Assembly: GCF_900105765.1 (NCBI RefSeq)
Contig: NZ_FNTX01000001.1
Span: forward strand, 1,956,387 to 2,020,386
DNA: 64,000 nucleotides
Direction: 5' to 3'
Source of the DNA: Ruania alba
Lineage (GTDB): Bacteria > Actinomycetota > Actinomycetes > Actinomycetales > Beutenbergiaceae
Of this stretch, positions 26,396-34,047 are shown one piece after another (positions within the stretch are counted from its first letter, which is position 1; every line of letters starts with the position of its first letter). The notes beneath the pieces are model-generated. The model was given only the letters and a program-made list of their open reading frames with translations. It was not told where the DNA came from and did no database searches. The position numbers were made by a program, and so were the translations under genes.

Positions 26396-27132
26396 CTGCT
26401 CGACTCCAAGCCATGCGAGTGCGCCGCGTGTTCGCCGGTGGCGCCGGGGTGCATGGCGTCGACCTCACGGTGGCTGCTGGCGAGATCCACGCCCTGGTCG
26501 GTCTGAACGGGGCCGGCAAGTCGACGCTCATGCGGGTGCTGCTCGGAATGCTGCGGCCCGATGCCGGCGGAGTCCACCTTCTCGGCTGTGCGGTCGCCGA
26601 TGCGGGATCGCAGGTGTGGCGCGAGGTCGGTCATCTGGTGGAGCACCCCCTCACCTACGGTGAGCTGACCGGACGGGAGAACCTCGTATTGGCTGCCCGT
26701 CTGCACGGGATCGCGCGCGGTGAGGCGGAGGCCACGGTCGAGCAGGTGCTCACCGAGCTGGGACTGGAGCGGTACGCCGGCGTGCGCGCCCGGCGACTCT
26801 CCCTCGGCAACCGGCAGCGTGTGGGCATCGCCGCGGCCATGGTGCACGAGCCGCGGGTCATCGTGCTGGACGAGCCGAGCAACTCTCTCGACCCGGCGGG
26901 AGTGATCCTGCTGCGCGAGTCGTTACGCCGGCGCGCCGCCGAGGGCGCCGGGATCCTCGTCTCGAGCCACCACCTCGACGAGGTCGCCCGGATCGCCGAC
27001 CGCATCACGGTGCTGAACGCGGGCCGGGCGATCGGCACCCTGGACCCGAGCGGCACAGATCTCGAAAGGTCCTTCTTCGCTCTCGTCCTCGCCGACGATG
27101 AACGGCGCCCGGTGACCGAGGGGGCGACGTGA
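26392..27132 (+). CDS. ABC transporter ATP-binding protein (DrrA/CcmA-like)
   Basis: This 246-residue ATPase has Walker A GLNGAGKST, Q-loop region GHLVEHPLTYGELTG, signature LSLGNRQRVGIAAA and Walker B VIVLDEPSNSLD, then SSHHLDE with the H-loop. It resembles lantibiotic-immunity and DrrA-type export ATPases. It overlaps the TetR gene before it and the permease gene after it by four bases each. Confidence 0.92.
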   Translation: MTARLQAMRVRRVFAGGAGVHGVDLTVAAGEIHALVGLNGAGKSTLMRVLLGMLRPDAGGVHLLGCAVADAGSQVWREVGHLVEHPLTYGELTGRENLVLAARLHGIARGEAEATVEQVLTELGLERYAGVRARRLSLGNRQRVGIAAAMVHEPRVIVLDEPSNSLDPAGVILLRESLRRRAAEGAGILVSSHHLDEVARIADRITVLNAGRAIGTLDPSGTDLERSFFALVLADDERRPVTEGAT

Positions 27133-27890
27133 ACGGCTTCATGGTCGCCGTCGCGGTCGAGGCACGGAAGGCCACCGCCTCCCGGGTACTGTGCGCCACC
27201 ACGGCGATCCTGGTGCTCGGCCTGGCGGCGCTGACGGTGGGGCTTGAGCTCGGCGCCCAGTCCGGCAACCCGAACGTGACCGCTCAGCTGGGTCCGCTCG
27301 CCACCCTGGAGGGCTGGCCGCGGATGCTCGGCCTGGTCGCTCAGATCACTGCGGCCGGCGCCCTGATCGCCTTCGGTGTGGCACTGAGCTGGCTGGTCGG
27401 ACGCGAGTTCACCGACGGCACCATCACCGGCTTGTTCGGCCTTCCGGTGACCCGGCCGGCAATCGTGCTCGCGAAGCTCGCCGTGTATCTGGCCTGGGTG
27501 GTCGGCGTTGCACTGGCCGTCGCTGTTGTCGTCGGTGTCACCGGGGTCGCCGTCGGCCACGGGTTCCCCGGTGCGCAGGCGATCGCCGGGCTGGTGCGCC
27601 AGTTGGCGCTGACGATGCTGACCGGGCTGGTCGCCGTGCCCGCGGCGTGGGCAGCGACGCTCGGCCGAGGGCTGCTGCCGGGCATTGCCGCCACCATCGG
27701 TCTGGTCATCTGCGGCCAGGTGATGGCCGTGGCTGGGGTGGGCGCGTGGTTCCCTGTTGCCGCACCCGCCTTGTGGGCCCTCGCTCCGGATACGGTCGCC
27801 GTGCCGCAACTGGTCCTCGTGGTGGTGCTCGCGGTCGCGTTCGCGGCACTGACCGCGAGCTCGTGGTCACGCCTACAGCTCGACCGCTAG
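27129..27890 (+). CDS. ABC-2 type transporter permease
   Basis: This 253-residue protein has about six hydrophobic spans and the ABC-2 motif GREFTDGTITGLFGLPVTRPAIVLAK at the first cytoplasmic loop, which couples to the ATPase. It probably exports a drug, peptide or lipid-like compound under control of the adjacent TetR regulator. It starts at a GTG inside the ATPase stop (GTGA). Confidence 0.9.
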   Translation: MNGFMVAVAVEARKATASRVLCATTAILVLGLAALTVGLELGAQSGNPNVTAQLGPLATLEGWPRMLGLVAQITAAGALIAFGVALSWLVGREFTDGTITGLFGLPVTRPAIVLAKLAVYLAWVVGVALAVAVVVGVTGVAVGHGFPGAQAIAGLVRQLALTMLTGLVAVPAAWAATLGRGLLPGIAATIGLVICGQVMAVAGVGAWFPVAAPALWALAPDTVAVPQLVLVVVLAVAFAALTASSWSRLQLDR

Positions 27891-27958
27891 GACTGGAACA
27901 TTTCGCGCGCCCCCGCGTTGACGTCTATACGATACAACTTTCAACTTCTTGAGGACCT

Positions 27959-30220
27959 ATGACTGACTACGGTCACGACCTGACCTTCGGTACCTTCCTC
28001 ACCCCGCAGGCAGCGAACCCGCAGGCACCGGTGGCGCTCGCCCAGCTCACCGAGCAGGTGGGGCTCGACCTGGTCACCCTGCAGGACCACCCGTACCAGC
28101 CGAGCTTCCTGGACACCTGGACGCTGCTCACCTGGATCGCGGCACAGACCGAGCGGGTCACTCTGGCCGGGAATGTGCTGAACCTTCCGCTGCGCCCTCC
28201 CGCGGTGCTGGCGAAGTCCCTCGCCTCGCTCGATCTGCTCTCCGGTGGCCGGGCCGCACTCGGCCTTGGCGCGGGCGCGTTCTGGGACGCGATCGAGGCC
28301 CTGGGCACGCCGCGCCGCGCTCCTGCCGAAGCGGTCGACGCCCTCACCGAGGCCATCGAGGTGATCCGCGAACTGTGGGACACCACCACTCCCCGCCCCC
28401 TGCGCACCGAGGGTGAGCACTACCGGCTCACCGGTGCCAAACGCGGCCCCGCACCGAAGGGCGAGGTGCCGATCTGGCTCGGCGCCTACAAGCCCCGCAT
28501 GCTCCGCCTGGTCGCAACCCAGGCCGACGGCTGGCTGCCGTCCCTGTCCTACCTGAAAGACGGCGACCTCGCCCGCGGCAACGCCACCATCGACGCTGCT
28601 GCGGAGAAGGCCGGCCGCCACCCCGCCGAGATCCGCCGCCTGCTCAACATCAATGGCGCCATCTCCCCCACCTCCCAGGGGCACCTGAACGGCCCCGTGG
28701 AGCAGTGGGTCGAGGAGCTGACCACGCTGGCACTAGAGCACGGCATCGGCACTGTCATTCTCGGCACCGACGACCCCACGCTTATCCAGACCTTCGGTGA
28801 GGAGATCGCCCCGGCAGTACGGGACGCCGTCGGGAAGGAACGGAGCGCGCGGGGCACCACCCCGGCCACGGCGCAGCGCGGAAGTGCAGCCCTGGCCAAG
28901 CGCCGGGACGGAATCGACTACGACGGCGTGCCACGCACCCTGGCCGCGACCGCCGTCGAGCCGGGCGATCGGGCGTATCGCGGGATGCAGCACAACTACC
29001 TGCGCGCGGGATCGCCGGGGCTGATCCTGCAGCCGCGCACCCCGGAGGAGGTCGCGTCCGCACTGGCGTTCGCGCGGGAGCAGGAGGTGCCGCTCGGGGT
29101 GCGTTCCGGTGGGCACGGCATCAGTGGCAGATCCACCAACGACGGCGGACTGGTGCTTGATCTACGTGCGCTGGCGTCTGTGGAGGTTCTCGACGGCGCA
29201 CCTCGCCTCGTGCGGGCAGGTGCGGGGGCCACCTGGGGTCGGGTGGCCGAGACGCTCACCCCGCACGGGCTGGCGATCAGCTCCGGTGACTACGGGGGCG
29301 TGGGCGTGGGCGGGTTGGCGACCACCGGTGGGGTGGGACTGCTCGGGCGCGCCTTCGGGCTCACCATCGATCGGGTGCGCGCGGCGCAGGTGGTGACGGC
29401 GGACGGCCAGTTCCTGCACGCCTCGCCGGAGAGTCATCCCGACCTGTTCTGGGGGCTTCGCGGCGCGGGTGGAAATCTCGGGATCGTCAGCTCCGTCGAC
29501 ATTGCGCCAATGGAACTCGGCGACGTGGTGTTCTCCCAGATGACGTTGGACGCGACCGACACCGCTGGCCTGTTGCAGCGCTGGGGCGCGGTGGTGGAGG
29601 CCGCTCCGCGGGAGTTGACCAGCTTCCTCATCCTCTCCCCCGCGCGGCGCGGGCAACCGGCCGTGGCGCAGCTGATAACTGTGGTGGCCAGCAGTGACAC
29701 CGAGATGGCAGTGCGTCAGCTGGAGCGGTTGGCCGACGCCGGACCCGTGCTCGGGCACCAGGCCTACCAGCTGCCCTATGCGCAGGTGGTGCGGGCCGGG
29801 GACCGCAATCATTCCGGTGGCGGCAACCCGGCGGTGCGCTCAGCCCTGGTGACACATCTTGATGGTGCTGCGGACGCGTTCGCTCGGGTGGCGGGTTCCG
29901 GGGTGGCGTACTTCCTGCAGATCCGGGCCACCGGTGGCGCCTCGCATGATCTCGCTCCGGATGCCACCGCCTACCCGCACCGGCATCAGAACTTCCTGCT
30001 CAGTGCCATGGGCGCGAACCAGCAGCGACTGGATGAAGTGTGGGACGGCGAGATGGTCGGTCATGGCGAGGGGCTGTACCTGTCCTTCGACACCGCCGAC
30101 ACCTCGGCCCGACCGGACCTGCTGGAGGCGGCGTTCGGGGCGAACCTGCCGCGGTTGCGGGAGCTGAAGCGTGCCTGGGACCCGGAGAACGTATTCTCGG
30201 GGAACTTCCCGATCACGTGA
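27959..30220 (+). CDS. Fusion of LLM flavin-dependent oxidoreductase and FAD-linked BBE oxidoreductase
   Basis: This 753-residue protein joins two normally separate enzymes. Residues 1 to ~290 are a luciferase-like (F420/FMN) monooxygenase domain (VGLDLVTLQDHPYQPSFLDTW, GRAALGLGAGAFWD, PIWLGAYKPRMLRLVA). After a ~30-residue Ala/Arg-rich linker, residues ~320-753 are a FAD_binding_4/BBE oxidase: LGVRSGGHGISG holds the His that normally attaches FAD, and the C-terminus is RAWDPENVFSGNFPI. The second flavin-linking Cys of bicovalent BBE enzymes appears absent (GDYGGVGVGG). GAGGACCT lies before the ATG. The linked reactions are unknown. Confidence 0.88.
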   Translation: MTDYGHDLTFGTFLTPQAANPQAPVALAQLTEQVGLDLVTLQDHPYQPSFLDTWTLLTWIAAQTERVTLAGNVLNLPLRPPAVLAKSLASLDLLSGGRAALGLGAGAFWDAIEALGTPRRAPAEAVDALTEAIEVIRELWDTTTPRPLRTEGEHYRLTGAKRGPAPKGEVPIWLGAYKPRMLRLVATQADGWLPSLSYLKDGDLARGNATIDAAAEKAGRHPAEIRRLLNINGAISPTSQGHLNGPVEQWVEELTTLALEHGIGTVILGTDDPTLIQTFGEEIAPAVRDAVGKERSARGTTPATAQRGSAALAKRRDGIDYDGVPRTLAATAVEPGDRAYRGMQHNYLRAGSPGLILQPRTPEEVASALAFAREQEVPLGVRSGGHGISGRSTNDGGLVLDLRALASVEVLDGAPRLVRAGAGATWGRVAETLTPHGLAISSGDYGGVGVGGLATTGGVGLLGRAFGLTIDRVRAAQVVTADGQFLHASPESHPDLFWGLRGAGGNLGIVSSVDIAPMELGDVVFSQMTLDATDTAGLLQRWGAVVEAAPRELTSFLILSPARRGQPAVAQLITVVASSDTEMAVRQLERLADAGPVLGHQAYQLPYAQVVRAGDRNHSGGGNPAVRSALVTHLDGAADAFARVAGSGVAYFLQIRATGGASHDLAPDATAYPHRHQNFLLSAMGANQQRLDEVWDGEMVGHGEGLYLSFDTADTSARPDLLEAAFGANLPRLRELKRAWDPENVFSGNFPIT

Positions 30221-30295
30221 CCGTCGGTGTGCCACGGTAGCGTCGAAGCGAGTTCATACATATGTTGAATGCAGATCCCGTGATTGGATACTACT

Positions 30296-30976
30296 ATGAA
30301 GGCCTCCCCCGCTCAACAAGTAGCCGACGCGGCTCACCGACGGCTACCGAATCGATCTGAATGGGTTCTGCCCATCGGATATCCCGACTCGCTAGCCCTG
30401 TGCATCATTGATTCGATCCAGTCGCCCAGCGTCCACTATGGCACCGTGGAGAGTGTTGTACGACGCTACCGCGATCATCGAGGCGAAACCGCTCGAAGCG
30501 ATGGCACTCGAGAACTTCTGGATACCTTCGACAGACTGGGGGGTGTGCAGGGTTGGGTAGCGACAATCGGTACCCGCAACCTCACGTCAAGTCGGGGCGG
30601 CGTACTCAAGGCCGAGGTAATCGAGACGGCAGCTCTGACGTTGCACAAGCAGAGTGTGACCACCACAAGAGAATTGCGGGCAATTGGATCCGAAGATCTC
30701 ATCGATCTTAAACGTCAGTGGCTGAGTCTTCACGGGCAGAGGTCAGGGATAACGTGGAGGTACATGCTGATGCTTGCCGGGGTTGCCGGGGTAAAGCCAG
30801 ACCGCATGATTCTGCGCTTCATTCGTCAGGAGACCGAACTAGGCCAGCTCCGCACTGACGAGGCCGCAGCTGTGGTGACGGAGGCTGCGAAAGTTCTCGA
30901 TGTCTCACCCACACGGCTCGACCATGCAATCTGGCGCTATGCTTCTGGGCGATCTGGCCCCGTGGCGGACAGGTAG
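30296..30976 (+). CDS. Unrecognised protein, possibly helix-hairpin-helix fold
   Basis: This 226-residue protein is mostly helical, with no signal peptide. The segment YMLMLAGVAGVKPDRMILRFI resembles the helix-hairpin-helix of EndoIII-type DNA glycosylases, but the catalytic Lys/Asp pair and FeS cysteines are not evident. Base composition is markedly less GC-rich than in the neighbours, suggesting transfer. A TTG at 30284 could extend it by four residues. It lies in an accessory patch with a DnaB-like ATPase gene. Confidence 0.6.
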   Translation: MKASPAQQVADAAHRRLPNRSEWVLPIGYPDSLALCIIDSIQSPSVHYGTVESVVRRYRDHRGETARSDGTRELLDTFDRLGGVQGWVATIGTRNLTSSRGGVLKAEVIETAALTLHKQSVTTTRELRAIGSEDLIDLKRQWLSLHGQRSGITWRYMLMLAGVAGVKPDRMILRFIRQETELGQLRTDEAAAVVTEAAKVLDVSPTRLDHAIWRYASGRSGPVADR

Positions 30977-31000
30977 TCGCGCTGGCGGCAGCGACTGCAT

Positions 31001-31135
31001 GTGCCCTCGGGTGTTGAGGACGAGGAGCGCAACGCCCACCGCGGGAGTAGGACCGATCACCAACCACGTCGCATCGCCAGCCAACGAACTGCCGGGCGGG
31101 GCCCACTGTCGGACCCCGCCAATAGCCTGCCCTCG
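31001..31135 (-). pseudogene. Decayed or divergent copy of the small membrane protein at 32228
   Basis: This minus-strand segment reads GQAIGG...PPGSSLAGDATWLVIG...VLLVLNTRG-like residues. It lines up with GQGIGW-LPGSSMTGDRTWLLIG...VLVFLSTRG of the intact gene at 32228-32431. The first membrane helix and start are missing and a few residues are inserted. DNA-level similarity is visible as well (for example GCTGCCGGGC next to the GSS codons in both). It is a partial duplicate flanking the DnaB-like gene. Confidence 0.5.
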
Positions 31136-31370
31136 CATGCTCGACTCCGAGCACGCTCCCACCTGAGGGAAGGATTAGTCACGATGATCAATCACCAGAT
31201 CGCCCAGTCGCATACAGCGAAGACCATTGCCGAGAGTTCCCGCATGCGGACCAGGGGAACGGCGTGACGTTCCAGTGGCGAGAGGACCGTGGGTATACGG
31301 GCGCTCACTTCCGTTGCCTGACGCGGCCGACGCTGCACGACTCGCGTGCCAACCTGGAACGAGCGCGCTG
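31136..31370. other. Spacer before the DnaB-like gene
   Basis: A 27-codon ORF at 31184-31267 (starts MINHQIAQSH) has GAGGGAAGGA about ten bases upstream and might be a leader peptide, but it is unrecognised. Otherwise nothing is identifiable. Confidence 0.3.
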
Positions 31371-32204
31371 ATGTCAAACGATCACTCGGCACCGAAGCCA
31401 CCGACGTTGGGCGAACTCACCCGCTGGCTCCTCGACGGCTCCTATCGGGCTCGCGACCGGCGCATCTCGTGTGGCCTAGCAGAGCTCGACACGTTCACTG
31501 GTGGAGGACTGCGCGTCGGAGGGCTCAGCGTCGTCACGGCTCCACCCGGCGCAGGATCAACAACCTTCGCACTGGGTCTCGTGCGGAGCTGCGCACTCGT
31601 CGACGGCTGGACGACTTTGGTCCACGCCACCGAGATGGATGCCACAGAGGTTCTACTGAGACTGATCGCTGCTCATGCCGGCGTGGACCTGAGGGCTCTG
31701 CGCGCGGGCAACCTCAGCGGTTGGGACAGCGGGCGGTTGGAGAAGGCGCGACCTGCACTGGATACCGCACCGATCGTCATTGAAGCAACTGAGTCGGGTG
31801 TCAATGAGCCCGCAGATCAGGTAGTACGCCGTCACGCCGAACAATCGCAGCTCACGCTCGCCGTGGTGGATCGCAGACTTCGTGACGCTGATGAGGTCGT
31901 GGCGCTCCGCCGAGCCGCACGCGAACTCGCCGTCGCGGTTGTCCTAGTGGTGCGTATGCATCCCGACAGCAGCGAGATCGATCACCCCGGGCTCGCGCAA
32001 ATTCCCATGTCCCAAACGATCAAAGAGAACTCAGACCTCATCGTGTCGGTGCAACCTCCGGATCCTCAGGTGCACCCAGAACGTGCCGGCGAGTCGGATC
32101 TGACGATACTGAGCAACCGCCATGGGTCCTGCGGCGCACTCAGTCCGCTCGCCTGGATGGTCAACCGCGCCCGTTTCACGGAGATGGTCCGCCATGTTCA
32201 TTGA
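31371..32204 (+). CDS. DnaB-helicase-like ATPase domain protein lacking the Walker A lysine
   Basis: This 277-residue protein matches the RecA-fold C-terminal domain of DnaB. GLAELDTFTGGGLRVGGLSV precedes a degenerate Walker A, APPGAGSTT (residues 57-65), in which Ser63 replaces the catalytic lysine. DLRALRAGNLSGWD matches the DnaB segment after the first core strands, and TLAVVDRRL keeps the Walker B Asp. No primase-binding N-terminal domain is present. It is unlikely to be an active helicase; it may bind DNA, DnaB or nucleotide passively. The ATG at 31371 is chosen because the upstream extension (to 31227) is unlike protein. Confidence 0.65.
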   Translation: MSNDHSAPKPPTLGELTRWLLDGSYRARDRRISCGLAELDTFTGGGLRVGGLSVVTAPPGAGSTTFALGLVRSCALVDGWTTLVHATEMDATEVLLRLIAAHAGVDLRALRAGNLSGWDSGRLEKARPALDTAPIVIEATESGVNEPADQVVRRHAEQSQLTLAVVDRRLRDADEVVALRRAARELAVAVVLVVRMHPDSSEIDHPGLAQIPMSQTIKENSDLIVSVQPPDPQVHPERAGESDLTILSNRHGSCGALSPLAWMVNRARFTEMVRHVH

Positions 32205-32227
32205 CGCTCCGGTAACCGCGGCGTGGA

Positions 32228-32431
32228 TCACTCCTGACCAGAGGGCCCGTTCGGGTTGTGCCAGGACCGTCCGCGCGTGCTGAGAAAGACCAGCACGGCG
32301 CCGACGACGACGGTCGCGGTGCCGATCAGCAGCCAGGTCCGGTCGCCGGTCATCGAGCTGCCGGGCAGCCACCCGATCCCTTGACCGGCCCACACCGCAC
32401 CGAGCACTGCCAGTACTGGCTTCTTGATCAC
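32228..32431 (-). CDS. Small two-helix membrane protein
   Basis: This 67-residue protein has two hydrophobic helices, VLAVLGAVWAGQGIG and WLLIGTATVVVGAVLVFL, joined by a short PGSSMTGDR loop, and a polar tail. The GTG start has GAGAGG eight bases upstream. Two-span proteins of this pattern are common and uncharacterised in actinomycetes. A degraded relative lies at 31001-31135. Confidence 0.65.
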   Translation of the reverse strand: MIKKPVLAVLGAVWAGQGIGWLPGSSMTGDRTWLLIGTATVVVGAVLVFLSTRGRSWHNPNGPSGQE

Positions 32432-32587
32432 AGGGCGCCTCTCGTCGGGTGCCGTCACCCTATCCGTGGCAGCGCAGGAGGCCCGGTGTGTCCGAGTCGA
32501 TGGGCGGATCGGTATCGCTCGGGCGCCACCGTAGCCTACTGTCAGCATATGGGCCCTCTTCGGACCCGGTGACGAGGGAGTTCTGTT

Positions 32588-32722
32588 GTGAACAACAAGT
32601 CCAACGCCAAGAAGGTCGGGAAGTCCCTCAAGGAGAAGCGCGCCGACAAGGCGGACAAGCGGGCCAAGAACGCCGAGCACGCCAGCGCGATCGAGACTGT
32701 AGTCGCGAAGAAGAAGCGCTGA
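32588..32722 (+). CDS. Lysine-rich 44-residue protein
   Basis: This short ORF encodes a very basic protein (MNNKSNAKKVGKSLKEKR, ending VVAKKKR) with 15 lysines. It begins at a GTG after GACGAGGGAG and ends three bases before the next gene's GTG. Similar tiny Lys-rich proteins occur in many actinomycetes and may bind nucleic acid; no function is known to me. Codon use is normal for the genome, which supports a real gene. Confidence 0.6.
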   Translation: MNNKSNAKKVGKSLKEKRADKADKRAKNAEHASAIETVVAKKKR

Positions 32723-32724
32723 GG

Positions 32725-33879
32725 GTGCCCGCGGACCTTCTCACCCTCGGAGTACTGGGAACATCGGCCAAGGCGGACGAACGCCGTCAGGCTCTACACC
32801 CGTCGCACCTGGAGCGGATCGATCCAGATCTGCGCGCCCACCTCGTGCTCGAGTCGGGTTATGGCGACCGATTCGGCATCACCGATGCCGTCCTGGCCGA
32901 CCATGTGGCGAGCGTGCGACCACGCGCCGAGGTGATCGCCTGCTCGGACGTGCTGGTCCTGCCCAAGCCGCAGCTGAGCGACCTGGCCGACGTCCGTGAG
33001 GGCCAGGTGCTGTGGGGGTGGCCGCACTGCGTGCAGGACCAGGACCTCACCCAGCTCGCCGTGGACAAGCGCCTCACCCTGATCGCGTTCGAGGCGATGA
33101 ACCACTGGAAGCACGACGGCGGCTTCGGACTGCACGTCTTCCACAAGAACAACGAGCTGGCCGGGTACTCCTCGGTGCTGCACGCCCTGCAGCTGCGCGG
33201 ACTTACCGGCAACTACGGCAGGTGGCTGCGCGCCGTCGTCATCGGTTTCGGGGCGACCGCACGGGGAGCGGTGACAGCCCTGCATGCCCAGGGCATCCAC
33301 GATGTGCGGGTGCTGACGAACCGGGAGGTCGCCGCCGTCGGATCACCGATCCCCTCCGTACGGATCCTCCAACTCGACCACGACGACGACCCCACCCATC
33401 CCCGCTACGTGATCAGCGAGAAGGGACGGGTGCCGTTGGCTCCGTTCCTGGCGGAGAGCGACATCGTGGTCAACTGCACCCTGCAGGACCCGTTGGCCCC
33501 GCTCACCTACTTGCGCGACGAGGACCTGGCGGCGTTCCGGCCCGGCAGCATCATCGTGGACGTCTCCTGCGACGAAGGCATGGGGTTCAGCTGGGCCCGG
33601 GCGACGTCGTTCGTGGACCCGATGTTCACAGTGGGTGACAACGTGCACTACTACGCCGTTGACCACAGCCCCTCCCACCTGTGGGAGTCCGCCACCTGGG
33701 AGAACAGCGAAGCGTTGCTGCCTTTCCTGCGCACCGTGATGGAGGGCCCCAGCGGCTGGGCAGCGAGCGAGACGATCACCCGGGCCACCGAGATCGCCGC
33801 CGGTCACATCCGCAACCCCGACGTGCTCGCCTTCCAGGGCCGCGCGGCCGAGTTTCCGCACCCGGTGCAGGCCGGATAG
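32725..33879 (+). CDS. N5-(carboxyethyl)ornithine synthase-like dehydrogenase
   Basis: This 384-residue protein belongs to the alanine dehydrogenase/transhydrogenase fold group and most resembles N5-(carboxyethyl)ornithine synthase. That enzyme reductively joins pyruvate to ornithine with NADPH. Family-typical parts are VLVLPKPQ, GQVLWGWPHCVQD, TLIAFEAMNHW, HKNNELAGYSSVLHAL, a Rossmann turn VVIGFGATARGAV and YYAVDHSPSHLWESATWE. A longer upstream frame is not used because the GTG at 32725 follows the Lys-rich gene directly, with GAGG before it. Confidence 0.75.
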   Translation: MPADLLTLGVLGTSAKADERRQALHPSHLERIDPDLRAHLVLESGYGDRFGITDAVLADHVASVRPRAEVIACSDVLVLPKPQLSDLADVREGQVLWGWPHCVQDQDLTQLAVDKRLTLIAFEAMNHWKHDGGFGLHVFHKNNELAGYSSVLHALQLRGLTGNYGRWLRAVVIGFGATARGAVTALHAQGIHDVRVLTNREVAAVGSPIPSVRILQLDHDDDPTHPRYVISEKGRVPLAPFLAESDIVVNCTLQDPLAPLTYLRDEDLAAFRPGSIIVDVSCDEGMGFSWARATSFVDPMFTVGDNVHYYAVDHSPSHLWESATWENSEALLPFLRTVMEGPSGWAASETITRATEIAAGHIRNPDVLAFQGRAAEFPHPVQAG

Positions 33880-33893
33880 ACACCCGCCGGGAG

Positions 33894-33959
33894 ATTATCG
33901 ACTGGCCTGAGCGCGTTCCTGCCAGATCTGGCAGCTGTGTGCTTAGGCCAGTCGATAAT
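33894..33959. repeat. Nested inverted repeat (66 bases)
   Basis: Outer arms of 19 bases, ATTATCGACTGGCCTGAGC (33894-33912) and GCTTAGGCCAGTCGATAAT (33941-33959), pair with one mismatch. Inside is the perfect palindrome CTGCCAGATCTGGCAG (33919-33934). It begins 14 bases after the synthase stop and precedes the metallophosphoesterase. It could be a terminator, a protein-binding site or a mobile miniature element; there is no U-tract. Confidence 0.6.
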
Positions 33960-34047
33960 TCCATCCTTCACCTGCGTGCCACTCCTCGGCCATGATGAGG
34001 TCACCATGTACCCCGACGATGGGGCACATCCAACGTGGGGAGACACT

